A stretch of 50,251 nt of DNA, from NCBI GenBank assembly GCA_024636475.1, contig JAGXHA010000037.1, positions 1 to 50,251 of the forward strand, read 5' to 3'. Source of the DNA: Roseobacter sp. GTDB lineage: Bacteria; Pseudomonadota; Alphaproteobacteria; Rhodobacterales; Rhodobacteraceae. A program made the position numbers and the translations under genes. The notes beneath the pieces were generated by a model that did no database searches, was not told where the DNA came from, and worked only from the letters and a program-made list of their open reading frames with translations. Shown here piece after piece: positions 6,693-15,504 of this stretch. Position 1 is the first letter of the stretch; each line of letters begins with the position of its first letter.

Positions 6693-7253
6693 GATATTTC
6701 CTTGTCGAAAATCTCTGATGCGGAAGGGACAAAGCGGAGCGCGCGGGATGTCCCATATACCCCGCACGACACTCAGATCGGCACGCCCTTAGGTGAAGAT
6801 TAGCTTGCGCCGACTATGAGGTTACGGGCGTCGCCTGTGCCTTCATCATTCAGAAGTCAGAGCGGCGTCGCAGGTGCGGCGTTCTGTAGGCTCAGCCCGC
6901 AAAAATCGCGCTATTTGACCGTTGGCAGAACTCTGCATTTTTCGGGCACTTTCATAAAGGCTGTCCAATTTCAGGCAAGTAAGCAGAGACAAACGGTTTA
7001 CAATGGTTGTCCTGTTGGCGGATGAACTTAACTGCTGACAGTCGAGGGCACACGTCTCATTGGTCGCCCAATGGTCAGCGCAATACGCACCGCATCTTGC
7101 CGAATTTCGTCCATCCGTTTCAGTCCCATAGTCAGTCTACTTTGTTGCAGTAAATGCTATTAAAGGAGCGGCATCAAACCGTGGCAGGTCCAGTTGGCGC
7201 AAAAAACATGTCCGTCAGTGTGGCTTTGTGTAATCTAGCGTGTTGCCCATGCT
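6693..7253. other. Intergenic region, no gene seen
   Basis: Some 560 bases without a credible gene. The longest frame (plus, 6816-7025, 69 codons) is Ser/Arg-rich with no recognisable domain. A 14-base string, ATTTGACCGTTGGC, at 6913-6926 recurs at 7931-7944 in the next intergenic region, which suggests that both contain copies of a degenerate intergenic repeat. Confidence 0.4.
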
Positions 7254-7508
7254 CTATGCTTTACCGTCCTCTGCCTCATTATCGATTTCTTTTTTGTTTT
7301 GGTCGCTGGGGTCGAACTCAATGGGGTCGTATCCGTCTTCGTCCTTGGCGATTCCGGTCACGTGGGTCGTCCCGGTCTCTTCATCGTAGACTAGTCCGTA
7401 TTTCGCGCGACCCTCGGACTTGTAGCGCCGGTATTCGTGGATGCCGGCATAGATGAATACCAAAGTGAAGGGCACGACGAGCAGAATGGCGATCATTTGG
7501 ATTTCCAT
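7254..7508 (-). CDS. Small single-pass membrane protein, unknown
   Basis: An 84-residue protein with one N-terminal membrane segment (MIAILLVVPFTLVFIYAGI, about residues 5-23), a basic stop-transfer region (HEYRRYKSEGRAKYG) and an acidic soluble tail (EDGYDPIEFDPSDQNKKEIDNEAEDG). The ATG at 7508 has AAAGGAG at ideal distance; the longer frame to 7547 adds unlikely residues. Topology is probably N-out/C-in by the positive-inside rule. No family recognised. It is isolated on the minus strand, upstream of the exoD group. Confidence 0.6.
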   Translation of the reverse strand: MEIQMIAILLVVPFTLVFIYAGIHEYRRYKSEGRAKYGLVYDEETGTTHVTGIAKDEDGYDPIEFDPSDQNKKEIDNEAEDGKA

Positions 7509-8511
7509 AGAGACGCTCCTTTGTAGGATAATTGTTAAGGGGGGCAACTGGTCGGGGCCAGCGTGAGCAGCTTGGCACTGAGCCTGTCAACCTCACCGCC
7601 GATAATCGGCTTCGGGATCTTCTGTTTAGCGAGATGCCCTGAAATGAGTGCGAATTGACGCAAACGCTGCCGATACGAGCGCGTTGATCAAGCGCTTTAT
7701 GCCTCAGGCTCGTCTTTAGTCAGGGACATGCCTAGAGCTGTTTTCATCTGGGTAACGTAAAAAGAACCAGCAGGTCTTGCAACCTGAAACATTGGCGGGA
7801 GTGGGCTCCGCACAGCCGGTAGCGGCACGGAGCACGAATGACGTGTGTAGATGGCCCTTGCAGAGCAAGATATTGTTGATCAGTTTTCACATTTGTCAGA
7901 AGCAGTTGTTTGGCCGGCCTGTTTGCGCAGATTTGACCGTTGGCCCTCCCTCTAGGGACATTCCTGCGCATGTTTCCCTCTCTTTTCGGCAGTGTGCGCC
8001 GTGTAATGTTCGTTGCGTATCGCCCGCGAAGACGACCCTGCACCGACCATACGGATCCTCGACGCGCGACAACTTGGATTGCCAAGCCCAAAAACTGCCG
8101 CGACGCGGGAAGTATTGAAGTGCCAAAGCCGTAAAGCTTTGAAAAACCGATCACGCTAAGATGACCACCGCCTGTTTCGAAAGCTTTGATGTATCTTTTG
8201 ACACTTCAGGCGAGTTGTTTTTGCCTGAGTTCAGAACCACCATTCATCCTTTCAAAAAAAGAAGTTTGCTTGAAGAAAAGATTCAACCTGTGTAAGAAAA
8301 ATTCAAATTCAAATTCATTCAAACCTTCCCGCAAAGATTGCATCCCATTGAAATAAAACATCTAAAGGTTGAGTAGCGTTCGTTTTCTTTAGACTTTTAA
8401 ATGATGCTTGATATTTTACACGTTGTTAAACGGTTGCCGATTTTCAAAAGCAAAACCTGAATCAAATCTTAATCAAACTCCCATAGGTCAAAAATGTTAT
8501 CTTCATTCTTT
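7509..8511. other. Long intergenic region, no gene seen
   Basis: About 1 kb with no credible coding region; the frames at 7744-8154 (minus) and 7777-8118 (plus) overlap each other and give Arg/Cys-rich products without domains. A second copy of ATTTGACCGTTGGC is at 7931-7944. The part from about 8180 to 8520 is markedly AT-rich, includes a triplet ATTCAAA run near 8287-8310, and a stem CAGGC/GCCTG with a loop ending TTTTT near 8207-8227. Possible roles are promoters, a horizontally acquired scar or the upstream region of the RNA proposed next. Confidence 0.4.
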
Positions 8512-8711
8512 CGCGTCTTAGTACGCGTTCCCTGTTATGTTGGGCTGCACCGATGGCGTGAAAGCCACGCAATGCCAGAACAGGTCTGCAAAGCGTGCAA
8601 AAAGCGCCGCCGGACGTTCTTATGAAACGCGCAGGCTCTCGCTCTCTTCGCTCTTAATTTAAACCCCAGACAAGACGCCGGCCTTTGCGAAAAGGCCGGC
8701 GTCTCATTTTT
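8512..8711 (+). ncRNA. Candidate structured non-coding RNA
   Basis: The plus strand ends in a very strong terminator (8674-8711) although no plus-strand gene exists within the preceding 5 kb. Between the AT-rich region and this terminator lies a GC-rich segment with nested stems: CCTGTT (about 8531) with AACAGG (about 8580) enclosing GCGTG-AAAGC-CACGC, and GCGT/ACGC just before. Size (about 200 bases) and location fit an independent RNA, but I could not find a convincing -35/-10 pair and do not recognise a known RNA family. The boundaries are approximate. Confidence 0.3.
8674..8711 (+). terminator. Strong intrinsic terminator, best on plus strand
   Basis: GACGCCGGCCTTT (8674-8686) and its exact complement (8691-8703) form a 13-bp stem closed by a GCGA tetraloop. 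On the plus strand it is followed by TCATTTTT; on the minus strand the tail is poor in T. It sits directly after the 3' end of the dmdB-like gene (minus) and may serve both directions. Confidence 0.8.
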
Positions 8712-10336
8712 CATTTCTTGATAAGCACTTCGCCGAACGCATCACGCAGGTTGCGCTTCAGCACTTTACCTGTGGCGTTGCGCGGCAAGACGTCGGTAAA
8801 GACCACGCGATCCGGGATCTGCCATTTCGCGATCTTGCCCTCAAAGATACCAAGCACGTTCTCTTCGGAGGGTTCCTGCCCTTCGCGTTTGACAGCAATC
8901 AAAACCGGGCGTTCATCCCATTTTTCATGCTGCGCACCAATCACGGCGGCGTCAGACAGTTGCGGATGCGAGATTGCGATATTTTCCAACTCGACCGAGC
9001 TGATCCACTCACCACCCGATTTGATGATGTCCTTCGAGCGGTCCCTGATATCGATATAACCGTCCGGGTCCATCGTCGCCACATCACCGGTATCGAACCA
9101 GCCATCCTTGGTCAGGGTTTCTTCACGGGTCTTGCGGAAATACGAATCAAGAATCCAGAAACCTCTTGTCACCAGATCGCCCTGGGTCTTGCCATCATGG
9201 GGAACGGGGTTTCCGGCTTCATCAAGAATTTCAAGTTCGACCCCGTAAACAGGACGGCCCTGGTTTTCACGCAGCTTGTGCTGTTGCGCCTCTGGCAGCG
9301 CCATGTGCTTGGCCAATGGCTGGTTGATACTGCCAACAGGCGACATTTCGGTCATGCCCCAGGCATGGATCGTCTCGACCCCGTATTTCTCGCGAAATGC
9401 CGTCATCATAGAGGGCGGGCAGGCAGAACCGCCGACAACCGTCCGCTTCAGGCTGGCCAGGTTGGACCCGATCTTGTCCGCTTCGCCTAACAGTCCAAGC
9501 CAGATCGTCGGTACGCCCAAAGCAAGAGAGACCTCGTATTTATCGATCAAACCGACCAGCGACGGGCCGTCCAACCCCGGCCCCGGCATGACCATGCGCG
9601 CGCCAACCATAGCGCAGGCATAGGGTGCACCCCATGCGTTAACGTGGAACATCGGGACAACAGGCAGCACAATCTCTTTGGCGGAAATGCCGATGCTGTC
9701 GGCCAGATTGATGCCAAAGCTGTGCAATACGGTCGAACGGTGGGAAAACAGAACACCCTTGGGATTGCCCGTCGTCCCGGAGGTATAGCAAAGGCTGGAT
9801 GCTGTGTTTTCATCCAATTCCGGCCATTCAAGCTCGGAATCTCCACTTTCGATCAGATCATCGTAGAATTTCAGGCCAGGAAGCGTCTCGGCGGCTTCGG
9901 CATCGGTGCCTTCCATCAACACGATGTGCTCAAGATGCTCCAGCTTGTCGCGGATCGCAGCCACCAGCGGAACGAATGTCTTGTCGATAAACAAAACCTT
10001 ATCTTCGGCATGGTTCAGGATATAGACCAGCTGTTCGGGGAACAGGCGAGGGTTGATCGTGTGGCAGACGAAACCACCGCCCGACACTCCAAAGTAAATC
10101 TCAAGATGGCGCCGGTTGTTCCAAGCGATCGTGCCGCACCGCGCCTGTGGTTCAAGGCCCAAACCCGCCAATGCCGATGCCAAGGCGCGTGAATTCGCCC
10201 CGACCTTACCCCAATTGGTTTGCTCGACCCCTCCGCCGGTGTTGACCGAATAGATCTCTCCGGCAGCGTGGTAGCGTTGTGCATGTTCGATCAGGCTAGA
10301 GATCGTCAGCGATTTACTCATCATTTGGCCAAGCAT
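8711..10336 (-). CDS. dmdB: Acyl-CoA synthetase, DmdB-like (methylmercaptopropionate-CoA ligase type)
   Basis: A 541-residue adenylate-forming ligase that would activate a short or medium acid with ATP and CoA. Motifs: the P-loop YTSGTTGNPKG near 187-197, the motif GMTEMSP near 330, WFDTGDVA near 420, RSKDIIKSGGEWIS near 437 and the catalytic Lys in GKVLKRNLR near 525. The N-terminus MLGQMM and overall text resemble the roseobacter DmdB enzymes of the DMSP demethylation pathway, but close paralogues act on other medium-chain acids, so the substrate is uncertain; no dmdC or dmdD is adjacent. GGAGG lies upstream of the ATG. It is divergent from a thioesterase/GNAT pair. Confidence 0.75.
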   Translation of the reverse strand: MLGQMMSKSLTISSLIEHAQRYHAAGEIYSVNTGGGVEQTNWGKVGANSRALASALAGLGLEPQARCGTIAWNNRRHLEIYFGVSGGGFVCHTINPRLFPEQLVYILNHAEDKVLFIDKTFVPLVAAIRDKLEHLEHIVLMEGTDAEAAETLPGLKFYDDLIESGDSELEWPELDENTASSLCYTSGTTGNPKGVLFSHRSTVLHSFGINLADSIGISAKEIVLPVVPMFHVNAWGAPYACAMVGARMVMPGPGLDGPSLVGLIDKYEVSLALGVPTIWLGLLGEADKIGSNLASLKRTVVGGSACPPSMMTAFREKYGVETIHAWGMTEMSPVGSINQPLAKHMALPEAQQHKLRENQGRPVYGVELEILDEAGNPVPHDGKTQGDLVTRGFWILDSYFRKTREETLTKDGWFDTGDVATMDPDGYIDIRDRSKDIIKSGGEWISSVELENIAISHPQLSDAAVIGAQHEKWDERPVLIAVKREGQEPSEENVLGIFEGKIAKWQIPDRVVFTDVLPRNATGKVLKRNLRDAFGEVLIKK

Positions 10337-10424
10337 GGCGTATCCTCCAGACTGTTATTTTCGGCTACCCTGTACAATCCATCCTGCTCTTGCAAGCACC
10401 CAGACACAGGCTTACTCAGGGTGA

Positions 10425-10904
10425 ATGACAGTTCCTTTCCACACGCCACTCAGCCCTGAGCAGCAACGCAGCGCTGGCATCAACGAACCCCAGCCCCTCG
10501 CGATGGCCGATCAAGTGCGGTTTTCCGATCTGGATACAAACAACCACGTCAATAATTGCACTTATTTTGAGTGGTTCGAACGCCTTCGAATTCGCTATAC
10601 CCAGTTCCTTGTTGAAAAAGGACTGATTGATGCACCGGGACCTCGGGTGGTCATACGGTCGGGATCAATCCGCTATCTGCATGAATTGTTGGAGCGCGAG
10701 GATTACATCGTAACCTGTCGCTGCACGGGATTTCGAAACACGTCTTACAGCCTAAGCCAGCAGGTTTGGGTGGGCGGCCAATTGCGCGCAACCTTTGACT
10801 GCATTTTGGTACTGCTTGAAACGGACGGGTCTGGGCGCTTCGCCCTGCCCGACCGCCTAAAGCGTCATTTTGAAACCCATGATCACGCCATCGCGCAAAG
10901 TTGA
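10425..10904 (+). CDS. Acyl-CoA thioesterase, hotdog fold (4HBT-like)
   Basis: A 159-residue hotdog-fold protein. The active-site helix region shows FSDLDTNNHVNNCTYFEWFE (residues 33-52), the 4-hydroxybenzoyl-CoA thioesterase pattern with the catalytic Asp and the HVNN motif; the next strand RYLHELLERED and the FRNTSYSLSQQV segment complete the fold. It is expected to hydrolyse acyl-CoA in the cytoplasm. AGGG lies very close to the ATG; a later start at MADQVRFSDLD (10503) would also give a complete domain. The GNAT gene follows after 22 bases. The divergent acyl-CoA ligase may share its control region. Confidence 0.8.
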   Translation: MTVPFHTPLSPEQQRSAGINEPQPLAMADQVRFSDLDTNNHVNNCTYFEWFERLRIRYTQFLVEKGLIDAPGPRVVIRSGSIRYLHELLEREDYIVTCRCTGFRNTSYSLSQQVWVGGQLRATFDCILVLLETDGSGRFALPDRLKRHFETHDHAIAQS

Positions 10905-10926
10905 TCCGCATCAAAAGGAACCTAGG

Positions 10927-11373
10927 ATGACTGTAACGACACGCGCTCTGGCTGAATCAGACCGACCGGTCTGGGAGGCTCTGTTTGCGGGCTATGCGGC
11001 GTTTTACAAGGTAGATCAAACCCCACAGATGCGCGAAACGGTGTTTGGCTGGCTGATGGACCAGACCCACTCCAGCAATTGTATTGTCGCACAGGATGCC
11101 ACCGGGGCTGTGATCGGCTTTACACATTACCGCCCCTTCGCAAGCCAGCTTCGCGCGATTACAAACTGCTTTCTCGATGATTTGTTCGTGGCCCCCTCAG
11201 CGCGTGGATCGGGTGCCGCCCAAGCCTTGATAGAGGCGGTCAAAGAGGTGGCCAAAGCCAATGGTTGGGGCGTTGTGCGCTGGATCACAGCCGAGAACAA
11301 CTACCGCGCCCGCGGGGTCTATGACACACTGGCGGACCGCACCCCGTGGGTGACTTACGACATCAAGCTTTAG
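10927..11373 (+). CDS. GNAT-family N-acetyltransferase
   Basis: A 148-residue GNAT protein. The acetyl-CoA-binding segment is LDDLFVAPSARGSGAAQALIEAV (about 80-102, motif A with the R/Q-x-x-G-x-G/A loop), preceded by the IGFTHYRPF strand and followed by WITAENNYRARGVYDTL, the motif-B region seen in small-molecule and polyamine-type acetyltransferases. The start at 10927 follows AAAAGGAACCTAGG; a longer in-frame start at 10870 would overlap the thioesterase gene. It is probably co-transcribed with the thioesterase. The substrate cannot be told from the sequence. Confidence 0.82.
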   Translation: MTVTTRALAESDRPVWEALFAGYAAFYKVDQTPQMRETVFGWLMDQTHSSNCIVAQDATGAVIGFTHYRPFASQLRAITNCFLDDLFVAPSARGSGAAQALIEAVKEVAKANGWGVVRWITAENNYRARGVYDTLADRTPWVTYDIKL

Positions 11374-11540
11374 GCCCAGACAAGAAAGTCCCCTATGACC
11401 TTCCTGCAAATCGCATCGCAGCTGTCTGTGTTGGTCAGAGGGGTTTTGGCGGTCGCTGTTTCCTGCCCGCGGGCGCTTGCAAGCTGCTGATCTTGACCTG
11501 CACCGATATCGTTGTCGTGTTTTCGATTATCGTAAAGGGG

Positions 11541-11590
11541 TTGAGGGGCGCTGCCCCTCAAACTCCCCGGAGTTTATCTGGCAAAATGAA
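11541..11590 (+). repeat. Hairpin-bearing intergenic repeat (roseobacter REP-like)
   Basis: TTGAGGGGC (11541-11549) pairs with GCCCCTCAA (11553-11561), followed by ACTCCCCGGAGTTTATC and GCAAAATGAA. This GC hairpin plus CCGGAGT block is a familiar intergenic element of Rhodobacteraceae. It lies between the convergent GNAT gene and pgi and may act as a transcription terminator for both. Confidence 0.5.
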
Positions 11591-11603
11591 GCTGGAAAAC
11601 AGA

Positions 11604-13193
11604 TCAACCTGCGTGTTTTGCGATGAAATCCAATAATGCGGTGGTCGAACCGTCTTTGCCGACTGCGGGTTCACTGCCTTCGACGATGGGTTGCAGGGAC
11701 GTGGCAAGTTCCTTGCCAAGCTCTACGCCCCACTGGTCATAGGAATTGATGCCCAAGATCACCCCTTCGACAAAGACGCGGTGTTCATAAAGTGCGATGA
11801 TCTGACCCAGCGTGAACGGATCCAGCAGCGGATAGCTTAGCGTCGTGGAGGGCCGGTTGCCGGGGAACACACGGTGGCGCGCCTGACGGTCCAGTTCGGC
11901 CCCGGTCAAGCCCTTGGCTGCCATCATCTGGGACGCCTCATGCAAACTGCGCCCGCGCATCAGCGCTTCAGACTGTGCGAGGCAATTGGCGATCAAGAGT
12001 TTGTGGTGATGGGCCAGTTCGGGTTCATGTCCGTTGGCCGCAATCATGAATTCGCAGGGGATCACCCGCGTGCCTTGATGGATCAGCTGGTAAAACGCAT
12101 GCTGGCCATTGGTTCCCGGCGCGCCCCACACGACAGGTCCGGTATTGAACGGCGCGGTCGTGCCATCCATCAGGGTCGACTTTCCGTTCGATTCCATTTC
12201 AAGCTGTTGCAGATAGTCTGGCAACTGCCCCAGACGTTGATCATAGGGGAGCACTGCCCGCGTCGCGTAGCCGCAAATCTGGTTGTGCCAGATGCCCACA
12301 AGCGCAAGCAACATCGGCATGTTCTCGTGCGGAGCAGCGGCACAAAAATGGCGATCCATGGATTGTGCGCCGCGCAAAAACGCATGAAAGGCGCGCGGAC
12401 CGATAGCGATCATCAACGACAGGCCAATCGGCCCCCAGACCGAATAGCGCCCGCCAACCCAATCCTCGAACCCGAAAACTTGCGCTGCGTCGATGCCGAA
12501 GTCATCGGTTTTTTCCTGTGCGGTGCTCAGGGCGGCAAACTGGCGCGCGGGATCGCCGCCGTGATCCAGTATCCAGGCCCGCGCCGTTCGGGCGTTGGTC
12601 ATGGTTTCAATGGTGGTGAAGGTTTTGGAGGCGACGATGACCAGTGTGGTTTTTGCATCCAACCCGCGCAAGGTATCGGCGATATGCGCCCCGTCCACAT
12701 TCGAGACGAAATGGCAACGCGGCCCGTCATGATAGGGCGACAACGCTTGCACAGCCATCGCCGGACCCAAGTCAGAGCCGCCAATGCCGATGTTCACCAC
12801 ATCCGTGATGTCGCTGGCGCGGATCTTGTCGGAAAACTCCCCCATCCTCTTTAATGTCGCCAGAATATCCGGCATCACATCGTCGCCGTCTACCATCACC
12901 GGACCGCCGTCAACGTTACGCAAAGCGGTGTGTAGCACCGCGCGGCCTTCGGTCTCGTTGATCTTATCGCCTGCAAACATAGCATCACGGCGCGCAGCAA
13001 CATCCGCACTCTCGATCAGATCCAGCAGCGCATCCATCATGCCCGCATCAAGATTTGTCTTGGAGAAATCGAACAATATATCCCCGGCTTGAGTGGAAAA
13101 ATCCGAGGCTCGGTTATCGTTATCGAACAATGAAAGAATCGAGCGGTCTTGAACCGCTTCCTGTTTCCGGATCAGTTCGTCAAATATGTTCAT
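11604..13193 (-). CDS. pgi: Glucose-6-phosphate isomerase
   Basis: A 529-residue enzyme interconverting glucose 6-phosphate and fructose 6-phosphate. Family signatures are intact: GIGGSDLGP near 136, the phosphate-binding SKTFTTIET near 190, the PGI signature [20 protein letters not shown] near 340, and [14 protein letters not shown] near 485 with the catalytic Lys. The start ATG overlaps the pgl stop codon (ATGA, 13193-13190), so it is translationally coupled as the last gene of zwf-pgl-pgi. The order gives oxidation of glucose 6-phosphate towards 6-phosphogluconate together with recycling of hexose phosphate, typical of Entner-Doudoroff organisms. Confidence 0.96.
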   Translation of the reverse strand: MNIFDELIRKQEAVQDRSILSLFDNDNRASDFSTQAGDILFDFSKTNLDAGMMDALLDLIESADVAARRDAMFAGDKINETEGRAVLHTALRNVDGGPVMVDGDDVMPDILATLKRMGEFSDKIRASDITDVVNIGIGGSDLGPAMAVQALSPYHDGPRCHFVSNVDGAHIADTLRGLDAKTTLVIVASKTFTTIETMTNARTARAWILDHGGDPARQFAALSTAQEKTDDFGIDAAQVFGFEDWVGGRYSVWGPIGLSLMIAIGPRAFHAFLRGAQSMDRHFCAAAPHENMPMLLALVGIWHNQICGYATRAVLPYDQRLGQLPDYLQQLEMESNGKSTLMDGTTAPFNTGPVVWGAPGTNGQHAFYQLIHQGTRVIPCEFMIAANGHEPELAHHHKLLIANCLAQSEALMRGRSLHEASQMMAAKGLTGAELDRQARHRVFPGNRPSTTLSYPLLDPFTLGQIIALYEHRVFVEGVILGINSYDQWGVELGKELATSLQPIVEGSEPAVGKDGSTTALLDFIAKHAG

Positions 13194-13861
13194 GCTGCCC
13201 AATGGACCACCGCCTCTTTCAATACTGCACCGATAGGGGCCTCAAGGGCCGGCAGGGTCAAGGCCCGCTCTACCGCTGCGCGTTTCTCTTGGCCAAAGAT
13301 AACCAGATGTTTTGACATTGCAGCATCCAGCACAGGCCGCGACAATGTGATACGACCGATGTCTTGCCCTTCAACATTGATCGGGCAAACGGCGGGGGCG
13401 GTGTCGGCCATCGCAGCCTCTAGCCCTTGTGATCCAGGAAACAGCGACGCGGTGTGCATGTCGGCCCCCATCCCCAAGACCAGAACCGACAATGGAAAAT
13501 GCGGCAAAATCGCATTCGACAGATCATCCGATGCCTCTGCGGCGGTCAGTCCCTCTATAAAGAAAGGTGTGAACGCGGCAGCCGCAGCCGGGCCGACCAA
13601 CAAGCGCTGGCGCAACAATCGCGCGTTCGACATTTCATGATCAGGGGCCACCCAGCGTTCATCAGTCAACATGACATGCACACGGGACCAATCCAGATGC
13701 GTTGCACTCAGGCTGTCGAAAATGGCCCCCGGTGTGGTCCCGCCAGGAACCGCCAGACTGACGCTGTCATGGCTTAGCAAAGCGTTTTTCAACTCTCCTG
13801 CCAGAATGTTGGCGACATCCAGCGCCAACATATCGCGATCAGCATATTCGATAAGTTTCAT
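13190..13861 (-). CDS. pgl: 6-phosphogluconolactonase
   Basis: A 223-residue DevB-type lactonase converting 6-phosphogluconolactone to 6-phosphogluconate. Visible family blocks are [14 protein letters not shown] (residues 38-51), the DERWV motif near 69-73 with SNARLLRQ following, and [16 protein letters not shown] near 127-142 (usual form GxGxDGHxASLFPG; here Met replaces Gly before His). The start at 13861 rests on the ATGA overlap with zwf; the upstream in-frame ATG lies inside zwf. It is the middle gene of a tightly coupled operon. Confidence 0.94.
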   Translation of the reverse strand: MKLIEYADRDMLALDVANILAGELKNALLSHDSVSLAVPGGTTPGAIFDSLSATHLDWSRVHVMLTDERWVAPDHEMSNARLLRQRLLVGPAAAAAFTPFFIEGLTAAEASDDLSNAILPHFPLSVLVLGMGADMHTASLFPGSQGLEAAMADTAPAVCPINVEGQDIGRITLSRPVLDAAMSKHLVIFGQEKRAAVERALTLPALEAPIGAVLKEAVVHWAA

Positions 13862-15327
13862 TTGGAAAGCTCCCGCCATTTACGCTGATCACGGCGCATC
13901 AGCTCGATTGCATCAGTTGGGCCGTCTGATCCGCTGTCATAAGGCTTGGGCACGTCGTTGCGCGCCTCCCAGCCCTGAATAATCGGGTCTGTCCAAGCCC
14001 AAGCGGCCTCGACCTCGTCACCGCGCATGAACAAGGTCTGGTTGCCCCGGATCACATCCATGATCAGCCGCTCATAGGCATCGACATGTTCGGCACTTTC
14101 AGGCCCAAGCGCATCGGCAAAAGTCATATCCAGCGGCACATCGATCAGGCGCATCCCGCCCGGCCCCGGCTCCTTAATCGTCACGCCCAAGGTGATCCCT
14201 TCGTTCGGCTGCAACCGGATCGACAGCACGTTGCGGTGACGCCCGGCGTCTTCGGCAAAAATAGAATGCGGTGTTTCCTTGAAGACCACGGTAATTTCCG
14301 ACGACCGAGCCGCCATACGCTTGCCCGTGCGCAGATAAAACGGCGTACCTGCCCACCGCCAGTTGCTGATGTGGGTCTTTAGCGCGACGAAACTTTCGGT
14401 CCGTGACCGCGGATCGCCCACAGCCGTGCGATAACCGGGGTGTTCGGTCTCGTTACACGGTTCGGCCTGATATTGGCCCCGCGAAATATGGTGCGGCAAG
14501 ACCGGATCAAGTGCGCGGATGACTTTCAGCTTTTCATCGCGCACCGCGTCAGGATCAAACCGCGCGGGTGGCTCCATCGCGATCAGGCACAGCAGTTGCA
14601 TCAGGTGATTTTGCACCATGTCACGCATCGCGCCGGACTTGTCGTAATATTCGCCCCTACCCCCGACGCCGACCGTCTCAGCCACAGTGATCTGAATGTG
14701 ATCAACATACTGGCTGTTCCAAAGCGGCTCGAACAGCATGTTGCCAAAGCGCACGGCCATCAGGTTTTGCACAGTTTCCTTGCCCAGATAATGGTCGATC
14801 CGGTAAATCTGGCTTTCGTCGAAATATTTTGCCAATGTTGCGTTCAGCGCACGCGCCGTGTCCAGATCCCGGCCAAAGGGATTTTCCACCACGATTCGGC
14901 TGCGTTTGTCAGCCATGCCCCAGTGTTGCAAACGCTCTGCCAAATCGCCAAAGAGCGCGGGCGAAACCGAGAAATAATAAGCCTCTACCCGGTCTTTCCC
15001 AGCCATGAGCTTTTGCAGCTCGGCCCAGCCTGCCTGCCCTTTGGCATCAATGATCACATATTCCAAACAGGCCAGAAAACTCTCGAGCTGACCTTCCTCA
15101 TGGTCGAAATCACTATTAAATTCGGCAATCGCCTCGGCGATCATCTTACGATAGCCAGCCGACTCCATATCCGTGCGTGCCGCACCGATGATGCGGGCAT
15201 TTTCCGGCATCTGGCCTGAACAAAACCGCCGAAACAGCCCCGGCAAAACCTTGCGGCGCGCCAGATCACCTGTGCCACCAAAAATCACAAGATCAAATGG
15301 GTCGACCGGAATAACGCGTGAGACCAT
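13858..15327 (-). CDS. zwf: Glucose-6-phosphate 1-dehydrogenase
   Basis: A 489-residue enzyme oxidising glucose 6-phosphate to the lactone with NAD(P)+. The Rossmann motif FGGTGDLARRK (residues 14-24) and the active-site signature RIDHYLGKETVQN near 178-190 are intact, and the length matches the family. The start at 15327 is supported by AAGGAG seven bases upstream; the frame to 15345 would place the ribosome-binding site inside the gene. It is first in zwf-pgl-pgi. A LacI-type palindrome about 50 bases upstream suggests repression or activation by a sugar-responsive regulator. Confidence 0.96.
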   Translation of the reverse strand: MVSRVIPVDPFDLVIFGGTGDLARRKVLPGLFRRFCSGQMPENARIIGAARTDMESAGYRKMIAEAIAEFNSDFDHEEGQLESFLACLEYVIIDAKGQAGWAELQKLMAGKDRVEAYYFSVSPALFGDLAERLQHWGMADKRSRIVVENPFGRDLDTARALNATLAKYFDESQIYRIDHYLGKETVQNLMAVRFGNMLFEPLWNSQYVDHIQITVAETVGVGGRGEYYDKSGAMRDMVQNHLMQLLCLIAMEPPARFDPDAVRDEKLKVIRALDPVLPHHISRGQYQAEPCNETEHPGYRTAVGDPRSRTESFVALKTHISNWRWAGTPFYLRTGKRMAARSSEITVVFKETPHSIFAEDAGRHRNVLSIRLQPNEGITLGVTIKEPGPGGMRLIDVPLDMTFADALGPESAEHVDAYERLIMDVIRGNQTLFMRGDEVEAAWAWTDPIIQGWEARNDVPKPYDSGSDGPTDAIELMRRDQRKWRELSK

Positions 15328-15375
15328 GAGACAGCTCCTTGCCACGTATCTGTAGCTTTTGGGGTATTTTAATCT

Positions 15376-15391
15376 ATGTTAGCGCAAACAT
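15376..15391. promoter_or_regulatory. LacI-family-type operator upstream of zwf
   Basis: The 16-base palindrome ATGTTnGCGCnAACAT (only the two n positions break symmetry) lies 49 bases before the zwf start codon. Its form, AT-rich arms around a central GCGC, is that of LacI/GalR-family operators; regulators of central carbon metabolism (such as PckR in alphaproteobacteria) have been assigned sites of this kind. A weak minus-strand promoter pair TTGTGA / TATGTT overlaps it, so binding would block or adjust transcription. The identity of the regulator is inferred. Confidence 0.6.
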
Positions 15392-15504
15392 ACAAGTATT
15401 CCAAGGCTTCACAAGTCTGTGCAAAAGAATACACAGGGTTTTCTTGCTTTTACCATTCACTTAGAAAAAGAAAAACCACCGGAAAGATTTAAGGTTAAGT
15501 GTTG

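Noticed and set aside
7744..8154. Overlapping frames of 113-136 codons on both strands
   Set aside because: The frames overlap in antisense, look like chance ORFs and have no domain-like text.
8287..8313. ATTCAAA triplet run that could be a CRISPR or iteron array
   Set aside because: Units are only six or seven bases with no spacers; simple low-complexity sequence.
13149..13640. Plus-strand frames over pgi/pgl (also 11874-12854 and 14440-15219)
   Set aside because: Antisense shadows of the coupled zwf-pgl-pgi genes.
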